A DNA stretch of 64,000 nt from CAVYXZ01 sp965223835 (GTDB taxonomy: Bacteria; Chloroflexota; Anaerolineae; Aggregatilineales; Phototrophicaceae): contig CBDCXQ010000001.1 of NCBI GenBank assembly GCA_965223835.1, forward strand, positions 6,183,953 through 6,247,952, in the 5' to 3' direction. This document shows, piece by piece, positions 54,133 through 61,235 of this stretch (positions are counted from its first letter, which is position 1; every line of letters starts with the position of its first letter). Position numbers and translations under genes: made by a program. The notes beneath the pieces are model-generated. The model was not told the origin of the DNA, made no database searches, and was given only the letters and a program-made list of their open reading frames with translations.

Positions 54133-54303
54133 TCGTTGGAAACGGTCATCTGGGTGCTCAATTGGCAACCGCATTTTCGGAAGCACGCTCATGCGCCCTA
54201 AAACATTCATTCACACGATTTCGAACGGGTAGCCGATCCCAAGAATTATGGACACATGCCCAGTATAATTCTGCAGATTTTGCCGTATAATTTTTGCAAA
54301 AAT

Positions 54304-54332
54304 TTGACTCCAGCAAATAATCCTGTTATATT
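54304..54332 (+). promoter_or_regulatory. Promoter of the ImmA-partner operon
   Basis: TTGACT 54304-54309, a 17-bp spacer, TATATT 54327-54332, 31 bp ahead of ATG 54364. The stretch 54133-54303 shows no gene. Confidence 0.65.
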
Positions 54333-54363
54333 ACGGTAACGCTCCCTAGCAGGAATTGCGATT

Positions 54364-55014
54364 ATGAATAAACAATCACCAAACTACAACCCTAAAGAGG
54401 TCTTTGCATGCTTTACGCCCTTCAGGAGAAATGGTCTACGCAAAGCGATATTAAACGCAAGTGACTTTTATCTTCTGACTCTGGCCGAAAGCTCAGACTT
54501 AAGACAATATATAAAAGCAGACAGTCGGCGCAGAGCCGATTGGTTGAGGTTATGTCTTTATCTGCACATACATGCGATATTTGCAAATAAAGATAGTACA
54601 AACTTCCGAAAAGATTTTGGCGGATTTGTACTAGAACTGGATGGCACACATGCTTTACATTTCAAAAATATTACAGAGAGGTTACCTTACATTCCGAAAT
54701 GGGTAAATCCGAGTATAGTCAGTGTACCTTCGCCTCAGTTAACCGAGTTTATTGAGCAAGCTTCGTTGTTTCCTGACGTTGTAGAGAATGAAAAGATAAG
54801 ACTTTACGCTCCACCCTTGGATAGCCTTTACCCTATATTAGCAGCATATGATGTGGATGAAATTGATGGCACAATTACCAATTTCTTCCTTCGAGATCAA
54901 AATGGAAGCTACATTCGTCATGAAGAAGAAATCGATCTATCCCGCGAAGCCATCCCATTGGAGACAACTGAAGAGGTGAAGAAAGGCAGAATCCGTATTT
55001 CAAAGAAAGCGTAG
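54364..55014 (+). CDS. Unrecognised 216-residue protein paired with an XRE-ImmA/IrrE gene
   Basis: AT-rich compared with its surroundings. Basic N-terminal third with RRNGLRKAILNASDFYLLTL and DSRRRADWLRLCLYLHIHAI, then FGGFVLELDGTHALHF and an acidic segment, ending in a basic tail KGRIRISKKA. No signal peptide, membrane helix or known catalytic motif. The next gene starts 15 bp later and encodes an XRE-ImmA/IrrE protein; such genes are often two-gene units with a toxin or an effector, so this may be the effector. I cannot assign a family. Confidence 0.7.
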   Translation: MNKQSPNYNPKEVFACFTPFRRNGLRKAILNASDFYLLTLAESSDLRQYIKADSRRRADWLRLCLYLHIHAIFANKDSTNFRKDFGGFVLELDGTHALHFKNITERLPYIPKWVNPSIVSVPSPQLTEFIEQASLFPDVVENEKIRLYAPPLDSLYPILAAYDVDEIDGTITNFFLRDQNGSYIRHEEEIDLSREAIPLETTEEVKKGRIRISKKA

Positions 55015-55028
55015 GTGAAAAATGGCTC

Positions 55029-56129
55029 ATGGCGACTGACGTAAATCCAGAGATGTTAATTCTTGCACGCGAGTTACGTGGGTTGACACAAACGCAACTA
55101 GCAGAACAAAGTAACATACCTCAAGGAAGGATTTCAAAATATGAAAGTGCATTGGCGGACATATCACCTATTGAATTAGAGGTTGTTGGGAAGACTTTAG
55201 GTTTTCCAAATGAGTTTTTCGCTCGGATGGGCAGTCGATATAACGAGGAGGGGGGGGAGTTATTTCATCGAAAGCGGCGTTCATTGGCAATTGGTCAGCT
55301 AAAACGTATCCACGCTCAATTAAACAAGTTTAGGTTGGATGTTGAAAGGCTAATAGAAAACGTAGACATTGAAAGTCCTTACGATATTCCAATATATCGA
55401 ACGGAGGAATTCGATGGTGATATTGAAAGAATTGCATTACAAGTGCGTTCATACTGGGGACTGTCCACAGATCCAATCGACAACCTTATGAGTACCCTTG
55501 AGGATAGTTTCTGCATCATCAACATTTCTGATTTTCGGACAGATGAAATCGATGAAGTAGTGCAATGGGCTGAACCAATGCAACCTGTGATGCTAGTAAA
55601 CAGTCGCGCTCCAGGCGACAGACTTCGTTTCTCTTTGGCTCACGCACTCGGACACTTAGTTATGCACCACGGTATCCCTTTTTACCTAGATATGGAGGCA
55701 GAAGCAGATCAATTTGCAGCAGCATTCTTAATGCCAAAGTCAAAACTTGAACCATTGCTTCAAAACGTTACAATCGAAAGCATGGCTGAACTTAAACAAG
55801 ACTGGAAAGTATCTATTCAAGCGTTGATTCGACGCGCTCGTGACCTAGATACAATTAGTGAAAGGCGTTACAGATCGCTTTTCCAAATGCTAAGTCGAAA
55901 GGGTTATCGTAAGAAAGAGCCATATCCATTAGCCCGCGAACGTCCGGCATTCTTCAATAGCTTATTGAGTTTTTACCTTGATGAGCTTAACTACACTATA
56001 AGGGATTTGGCCCGTCTACTTGATATTAATGAGCATGACTTTCGAGACTGGTATCAAGCCAGTGGATCAAGTATTCGACTAGTTCCAAAAAATAACAATG
56101 ATCCAAATAGTTACCTACCAAGTAGCTAA
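55029..56129 (+). CDS. XRE-HTH plus ImmA/IrrE domain protein with HAxxH in place of HExxH
   Basis: A 366-residue protein. An XRE helix-turn-helix lies at residues 8-60 (ARELRGLTQTQLAEQSNIPQ). The ImmA/IrrE metallopeptidase domain spans about residues 115-290. Its zinc motif reads SLAHALGHLVMHHG: His205 and His209 remain, but the catalytic Glu is Ala206 (codon GCA). The downstream EAEADQFAAAFLMP, which holds the third ligand, is intact. Normal ImmA proteins cleave a repressor after DNA damage or phage attack. This copy may bind zinc but should not cleave peptides. AT-rich, like its upstream partner. Confidence 0.88.
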   Translation: MATDVNPEMLILARELRGLTQTQLAEQSNIPQGRISKYESALADISPIELEVVGKTLGFPNEFFARMGSRYNEEGGELFHRKRRSLAIGQLKRIHAQLNKFRLDVERLIENVDIESPYDIPIYRTEEFDGDIERIALQVRSYWGLSTDPIDNLMSTLEDSFCIINISDFRTDEIDEVVQWAEPMQPVMLVNSRAPGDRLRFSLAHALGHLVMHHGIPFYLDMEAEADQFAAAFLMPKSKLEPLLQNVTIESMAELKQDWKVSIQALIRRARDLDTISERRYRSLFQMLSRKGYRKKEPYPLARERPAFFNSLLSFYLDELNYTIRDLARLLDINEHDFRDWYQASGSSIRLVPKNNNDPNSYLPSS

Positions 56130-56175
56130 AAACAAAAGGGACAGATGAGATATCTCCTGTCCCTAATAATAACTT

Positions 56176-56260
56176 GCCCCCGTTGCGAAATTGGCACACG
56201 CACCCACTTTGGGAGTGGGTTCCTAGCAGGGAATTGCGGGTTCAAATCCCGCCGGGGGCA
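56176..56260 (+). tRNA. Class II, leucine-type tRNA with UGG (proline) anticodon
   Basis: Full cloverleaf of 85 nt. Acceptor GCCCCCG/CGGGGGC with discriminator A (56260). Three-bp D-stem GCG/CGC around AAATTGGCACA. Anticodon stem CCCAC/GTGGG with loop TTTGGGA, so the anticodon is TGG (56210-56212). A 16-nt variable arm with TTCC/GGAA-type pairing; T-arm GCGGG-TTCAAAT-CCCGC. The 3-bp D-stem, long variable arm, D-loop sequence and A73 are those of tRNA-Leu, but the anticodon reads proline CCA codons. CCA is not encoded. It lies 46 bp after the XRE-ImmA gene. Confidence 0.85.
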
Positions 56261-56269
56261 CAACAACCT

Positions 56270-56297
56270 TGTACAATTGTTGGACACAAATTGTACA
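56270..56297 (+). repeat. Perfect inverted repeat just after the tRNA
   Basis: TGTACAATT (56270-56278) and AATTGTACA (56289-56297), 9-bp arms, 10-nt spacer, 9 bp downstream of the tRNA, followed by CTATTTTCG. It could be the tRNA terminator or a recombination site. Confidence 0.45.
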
Positions 56298-56393
56298 CTA
56301 TTTTCGAGTCCGCGTCAAGCTAATACTAGAGTCCTTTCAATAGGCTTTGCGTATCATTGACTAGTGTATAAAATCACAATTGCCAATACCAGA

Positions 56394-57218
56394 TCAAAAC
56401 TCAATCTCCGCAATCTGATCAAAGTCGATCTGAAAGTCGTCTAGGTCGGCGGTTTCGAGGTCAGCATCCCAATCAGCCAGCGGGCCAGCGGTCTCACCCC
56501 GGTTGCACAGGGAGCGATAATTGCAGAAGCGGCAGCGGCTTTCGTCCAGCGTCAGGGGGAAGTCTTTGCGGGTGGCGATCTCTTTGACCAGTGCAGTCAG
56601 GTCGGCGTGGTCGGTCTCGAATTGAGCGCGGTCATAATCGAGGTGGCGCGTGGCTCCCTCATGCTCGGCAAACCAGTAGACCATCGTAACCTGCTCCGGC
56701 GGGATGGGCTGGCCGTTGTTGAGATGCTCCCCGCCCGCAGCCAGCACATAGCGATACACCCGCGTCTGCATCCGCTTTGCCAGCCATTCGGTGCGCGGCA
56801 GGCGGCGGCTCGTCTTCCAGTCGATAATTAACGCCCGTTCGCCTGGCTCCACCGCCACCAGGTCGAACTTCGCCAGCAATAGATAATTGCCCAGCGGCAT
56901 CGTCAACGTGCGTTCGGGATAGCGCGTGTCGGGCACGTCATCCAGCCCGGTTTGCAGATAGGCCTCGAACCAGCGCTGCACGTCCGCGTCGTCAATGCGG
57001 GAGCGCAGATTCGCCGCCGGGATGCCCACCAGATGCTGATGAATCAGTTGGTGGAGCAATTGGCCCTGCTCCTGCCGCCGCTCGAATTCCAGCATGTCAT
57101 CAACTTCCGGCGCGGGCCAGCGTAATCGCTCGATATATTTCAACTCAAACCGCCGCGCACACTCGACATAATCCTGCAAGCTGCTCTGGCTGAATATAAA
57201 ATCTTCCGGCAGATTCAT
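56394..57218 (-). CDS. PD-(D/E)XK nuclease family protein with Fe-S cluster (Cas4/AddB-like)
   Basis: A 274-residue RecB-family nuclease. Asp119 (AKFDLV), Asp133 and Lys135 (IIDWKTS) and Gln151 and Tyr155 (QTRVYRYVL) form the PD-(D/E)XK/QxxxY active site. Cys20 together with C229-x2-C232-x5-C238 matches the split [4Fe-4S] cluster of Cas4 and AddB nucleases. There are no cas genes or helicase genes beside it. Likely a DNA 5'-3' exonuclease with a role in repair. Confidence 0.85.
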   Translation of the reverse strand: MNLPEDFIFSQSSLQDYVECARRFELKYIERLRWPAPEVDDMLEFERRQEQGQLLHQLIHQHLVGIPAANLRSRIDDADVQRWFEAYLQTGLDDVPDTRYPERTLTMPLGNYLLLAKFDLVAVEPGERALIIDWKTSRRLPRTEWLAKRMQTRVYRYVLAAGGEHLNNGQPIPPEQVTMVYWFAEHEGATRHLDYDRAQFETDHADLTALVKEIATRKDFPLTLDESRCRFCNYRSLCNRGETAGPLADWDADLETADLDDFQIDFDQIAEIEF

Positions 57219-57288
57219 GGTTGTTGGTCCTGTGTGATTTGCATATATTCAGTACTTCTCAAAATTGCTTAAAACAGTATGGTGCCTC

Positions 57289-57359
57289 AACACCCCCACC
57301 CGGCCTCCCCCAATGCGTTGGGGGAGGTGGCAGTCGCAGACTGACGGAGGGGGACAAAT
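57289..57359 (-). repeat. Dispersed palindromic repeat, family 1, copy B
   Basis: Inverted relative to copy A at 12108-12183: core CCTCCCCCAA-TGCG-TTGGGGGAGG with matching flanks CACCCCCACC and CGGAGGGGG. Confidence 0.75.
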
Positions 57360-57420
57360 CTACAATCGGCTATCAAATCCTGACCTATGCCATTAACCCT
57401 CTGTGTTTGATACATCCACC

Positions 57421-58797
57421 TCACCGCACCGGATCAGCCGCCAGTGACTCGCGTAAATCCTGCGCCACTAATTTGGCTGCCGCGTTTTGCCAGTTGTATA
57501 AGGTGCGCTCTGGCACATAGGTCTGGAACCAGTTGAGCGCGGCCTGAGTCACCGCATCCAGATCATCATAATCGGCGCGGCGGCTGTAAGGCTTTAATCC
57601 GGCGACATAGGGAAAATACAGCGCGTTGTAGTAACGCCATTCGTCTGTAGTGCCAAAGTCGTTGCTATCACGCGGTTTCAGCCGCTCGATACTGGTCGTC
57701 AGCAGCGCCTTGAGGATCGCCGCCCGTTCCAGCGTGTTATCGTCATTGTTGGCGGCCCGCAATTGGGCATCAACACTTGGCAAGCGCGTCAACGGACTGG
57801 CGGCCAGTCGATTCAGGTCGCCATAGTAGCGCAAGGCTTTGCGCGTTAGCCGGGCAAATTCATCATCGGGCAGCGCCAACAAATCCAGCGATTCGTCGAC
57901 ACGCGGCACCGCATTGGCAACCGCCCGCAGTTGCGCCCGTTCCTGGCCTTTCCGCGGAAATCGGGCGAAAACGAGTCGGTCCAGCGCGTTCTGCAACGGG
58001 TCGGCGAACGTCTGGGTCGCGACAGCAGTCATAATCAACGCCAGCAGCAAAAGCACCATTTGCGGCGATACGGTCTCAGTAATCACCATGATTAACGCCG
58101 CCTGGCCGCCAAATAACAGCGCCCCAAAGGCCGAAAACCCCAGTGAGCGCAGCACATCCGGCAACAATGCTTCGCCCTCGTCAAACGCATCCAGCCCCAC
58201 AATCGCGAATCCCAGAAAAATCAGATCGAGACTGATCGCCAGCAGTTCAGTTTCCGGCGACAACCAGTCAATTTGCGGTAACAGAATCATGCCCATGCCC
58301 AGTGCAAAAAACAGCGACACCACCAGCACCAGACTCATCGGACGTTTGGGCAAGCCGGACCGAAAGGCCTGCCACGCGAAGTATAACCCGACCATGAGCA
58401 ATAGCTCGACGCCGCCCACCAGTAGCCAGTAGATCAAATTTGGATTCTGCGGCGTATCAGTTAGCAGGGCGATCAAGTACAGTCCGGTGGTGATCGTCAA
58501 CAAACCCGTGTCGAGCCAGTCACGCAGGCGATTTGGCAAGTCCTGTGGCAGCAGATGGGCCATCGCGCCGAACCAGAACAATGCCGGGAGGAACAGCAGC
58601 GGCCAGCGCAGCAGATCAATGACCTCGCTCGAATCCGGCAGCCGCGCCCCCAGTGCATCCAGCCCCAACCCCAGCGCATAGGCCACTAAGCCGAACCCGG
58701 CATAGCGCAACCCCGGCTTGGCCGCATCCCGCGCCAGCAAGTAAAAGCCAAACCAGATTGAAAACCCAAAAACGATGACCTGTAAACCCAATAACAT
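57421..58797 (-). CDS. Multi-pass membrane protein of unknown function
   Basis: A 458-residue protein. The first 275 residues hold eight or nine hydrophobic segments (for example VIVFGFSIWFGFYLLA and LIYWLLVGGVELLLMVGLYF), arranged like the sensor region of membrane histidine kinases. The C-terminal 180 residues are soluble and helical, with no H-box or ATPase motif. No known family recognised. It is the upstream member of a minus-strand run and shows the same GC content as the core genes. Confidence 0.65.
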   Translation of the reverse strand: MLLGLQVIVFGFSIWFGFYLLARDAAKPGLRYAGFGLVAYALGLGLDALGARLPDSSEVIDLLRWPLLFLPALFWFGAMAHLLPQDLPNRLRDWLDTGLLTITTGLYLIALLTDTPQNPNLIYWLLVGGVELLLMVGLYFAWQAFRSGLPKRPMSLVLVVSLFFALGMGMILLPQIDWLSPETELLAISLDLIFLGFAIVGLDAFDEGEALLPDVLRSLGFSAFGALLFGGQAALIMVITETVSPQMVLLLLALIMTAVATQTFADPLQNALDRLVFARFPRKGQERAQLRAVANAVPRVDESLDLLALPDDEFARLTRKALRYYGDLNRLAASPLTRLPSVDAQLRAANNDDNTLERAAILKALLTTSIERLKPRDSNDFGTTDEWRYYNALYFPYVAGLKPYSRRADYDDLDAVTQAALNWFQTYVPERTLYNWQNAAAKLVAQDLRESLAADPVR

Positions 58798-58893
58798 CCC
58801 AACGACTCCGGGGCCAAAAGCACGCGTTTGTATGTTATACCATAAGCTCGCTTGGCAATGGGCGTAATAAGTTGATTTAGAGGGATATTGAGA

Positions 58894-59751
58894 CTAATCT
58901 AAGCTACTAAACATCTGGTTCAGCCGATTATTCGCATTATTTCTAATCAATTCTAAATCTATAATGCACTCATAAGTATCGCGTAAATACTCTAAATCCA
59001 TTGTCGTAGAATCCCATTTCTCACCATTGGGGAGTGTGGTATTGTCAGAAAATAGCGTTGGGAGTACAGTTTCGATGGACTGACCTTTTTTGTCGTCCAT
59101 AATATGATAAACAGTTATTAATTCGGCATTTCTTAAAACACATCCCCGCAGATTGCTATCTCTAAAATCAACAGCTCCAAGTTGGCAACCTGAAAAATTA
59201 CAGTACTTAACAACTGATTTTTGAAAGGATGTGCTGCGAAGATCGGCACTAGCGAAATTAACACCATCAAGTCTTGAATCTGAAAAATCACATGATCCTA
59301 AAAGCCCATTTGATAGATCAACATGAGATAAAGTTGACTTACTAAACAAGGATTCAATAAACCGAACATGGGGCATATCGTATGCAAATAACCTCGCACC
59401 CGACAGATTTATCTTGTAAAAGGAGATCGTCTGCAATAAATTCAACTTATCCAGGGATTTGAGTTCATGTAAGGCGCTTTCGGCTGGCCCATGTACACCT
59501 GCCCTAATTATGTCGATTAAATTTTGTTCCCTAGCCCTTCTTTCATGCATACGATATATTCGATCAATAACAAATACGGCAAAAATGATCCCAAAAGCTT
59601 CAGGCACAAGATCCTTTAATAGCCCAGCAGAGTCAGTGAAAAAATATTGCAGGGCCGGAAAAAGCAAAATACCTATTATGAAACCGGCTATGCCATACAA
59701 TGATTTGTGAGATTTCCACAGTTCCTGTATCTTGTGCCATCTTTCTTCCAT
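58894..59751 (-). CDS. Pentapeptide-repeat membrane protein
   Basis: A 285-residue protein from ATG 59751. Two membrane helices (residues about 18-37 and 52-66) are followed by pentapeptide repeats at about residues 118-200, with A(D/N)Lxx units such as SHVDLSNGLLGSCDFSDSR and GAVDFRDSNLRGC. The C-terminus is not repeat-like. Quadrilateral beta-helix proteins of this kind bind other proteins; in gyrase-interacting members they mimic DNA. AT-rich relative to neighbours, suggesting recent acquisition. Confidence 0.82.
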   Translation of the reverse strand: MEERWHKIQELWKSHKSLYGIAGFIIGILLFPALQYFFTDSAGLLKDLVPEAFGIIFAVFVIDRIYRMHERRAREQNLIDIIRAGVHGPAESALHELKSLDKLNLLQTISFYKINLSGARLFAYDMPHVRFIESLFSKSTLSHVDLSNGLLGSCDFSDSRLDGVNFASADLRSTSFQKSVVKYCNFSGCQLGAVDFRDSNLRGCVLRNAELITVYHIMDDKKGQSIETVLPTLFSDNTTLPNGEKWDSTTMDLEYLRDTYECIIDLELIRNNANNRLNQMFSSLD

Positions 59752-59788
59752 GTCCGACAATTCCTTACACTGACTCACCCCTAAACAG

Positions 59789-59974
59789 CTACCCACTCTC
59801 CGCACCAATTTGTTCTACCACACCGACCAGCGCCTCATAGGGCTGGGCACCGCTGACTAGATATTTTTGCTCGAACACCAGTGCCGGAACGCCCGTCAGC
59901 CCGCACATCTGTGCCCGTGTCACATCCTGACTGACCACCACATCCAGTTCGTCGGACGCCAGCGCCTCTTTGGT
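59789..59974 (-). pseudogene. Truncated DsbA-family (FrnE-like) oxidoreductase, C-terminal remnant
   Basis: The frame encodes LTGVPALVFEQKYLVSGAQP, matching the cis-Pro loop and C-terminal region of FrnE-like DsbA proteins (GxxGVPxFVF....vSGAQP). The N-terminal thioredoxin-fold part with CxxC is missing, and upstream sequence in the frame is unrelated. A transposase remnant begins about 200 bp away, suggesting disruption. Confidence 0.6.
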
Positions 59975-60190
59975 GCGACGGCTAATCATGGATAGTTCCA
60001 ACTGGGCAAACAGTGACATCATCGTGGTCATGGGAATGGGCTGTACTGTATATCGTCCTGATCTTTGTTGAGCTTGAGATTCTGCATCTGTGCCACCGCG
60101 TCTTACAACATATTCCATTCTTAGGTGGCAGCCGACTCACCAACACGCTGTACATTTTTCTGACATCGACCAGTCAAAAGTATGGAAGCG

Positions 60191-60340
60191 GATAGCCTGG
60201 ATGATCCCGCAATCAAAGGTGCTGGCAGACCGCTTGTATTGGATTTACGATTAGTCATCAATGCCATCTACTATATTCTAGTGCCGGGTTGCCGGTGAAG
60301 CAACCTGTCCAATGATTTCCCAACTCCAACAGCGAATGGT
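60191..60340 (+). pseudogene. Remnant of an IS5-type (DUF4096) transposase N-terminus
   Basis: The frame from 60191 reads DSLDDPAIKGAGRPLVLDL, then RLVINAIYYILVPGCR, matching the N-terminal pattern GRP...dlR.v.NAI.Y.l.tGC.W of IS5-family transposases. A TGA replaces the expected Trp codon, and NDFP then resumes the pattern. Only about 50 codons survive. The rest of 60119-60583 shows no gene. Confidence 0.45.
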
Positions 60341-60583
60341 AAGTGATGCAACAAATGATATTAATTAGGATTGACGTTTTTGATCACCAAATGAATTCAA
60401 TGTAGCCTACCAAAATGCAAACCATCATATATTATGACTCATCACCACTTACTATCAGACCCCTATTGTTTTTCTTGTGCCAGGAAATTTTATCAAATCG
60501 CATCAATAGACAACATTTATTATCAGCCAACCCACTATCACACACAAAGATTCTTCTGTATCAACATCAAGAAAGGCACTCAA

Positions 60584-61111
60584 ATGGATACCACTCTAAA
60601 AACTAGCATCTGGCAACAGTTTGGAGCATCTATCGATTTTCTTGCGGATAACATCAATGCTTGTCCTGACGAACTTTGGGGCGCTTCCCTGTGGCAAACG
60701 CCAGATACAAGACCGGAATTTTCACAGTTCTGGTATGTTGTTTATCATACGTTGTTCTGGCTTGACCTATACCTGACTGGCGCTGAAGAAGGCTTTGTAC
60801 CTCCAACCCCCTTTACTCTAATTGAGCAGGATGAAGATGGCCCACTGCCTGAACGAGTGTATACAAAGGACGAACTTCGAATCTATCTCAACAATTGTCG
60901 TCAGAAATGCCAGACTACGATTGATACCCTGACCGATGAAGCCGCGCAACGATATTGCCGATTTGGATGGGGTGAATGTAGTTTCCTGGAATTACTACTG
61001 TACAATATGCGGCACGTTCATGGGCATGCCGCACAACTGAATATGCTGCTTGGTCGAGAGCTAGGACCTCAACCAGGCTGGGTTGCGCAGGCCAGGAACG
61101 ATACAATTTAA
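60584..61111 (+). CDS. DinB-like four-helix metalloprotein
   Basis: A 175-residue DinB/YfiT-like protein; ATG 60584 with AAAGG ahead. A four-helix bundle with His residues in WYVVYHTLFWLDLYL and NMRHVHGHAAQLNML forming the expected 3-His metal site. Such proteins act as thiol transferases or are induced by DNA damage; the substrate is unknown. The upstream extension of the frame is not used. Confidence 0.85.
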   Translation: MDTTLKTSIWQQFGASIDFLADNINACPDELWGASLWQTPDTRPEFSQFWYVVYHTLFWLDLYLTGAEEGFVPPTPFTLIEQDEDGPLPERVYTKDELRIYLNNCRQKCQTTIDTLTDEAAQRYCRFGWGECSFLELLLYNMRHVHGHAAQLNMLLGRELGPQPGWVAQARNDTI

Positions 61112-61144
61112 TCTGTGTTGCTGGTCATCATTCTAGTCCTGGGT

Positions 61145-61196
61145 AAAAATCAGGCCCCGCTACCACGCAATGTAAATCATGAAGAGGTAACGGGGC
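61145..61196 (-). terminator. Terminator after the solute-binding protein gene
   Basis: Minus strand: GCCCCGTTACC and GGTAGCGGGGC pair with one mismatch, then CTGATTTTTA. It begins about 40 bp after the stop at 61236. Confidence 0.65.
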
Positions 61197-61235
61197 GAAA
61201 TGATCTGTCGACCGTATATAGGACGACAGTCAGGA

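Noticed and set aside
54012..54290. Plus-strand ORF overlapping the end of the kinase gene
   Set aside because: Out-of-frame shadow; the rest is short and lacks a start signal.
56145..56360. ORF across the tRNA
   Set aside because: The cloverleaf explains the sequence better.
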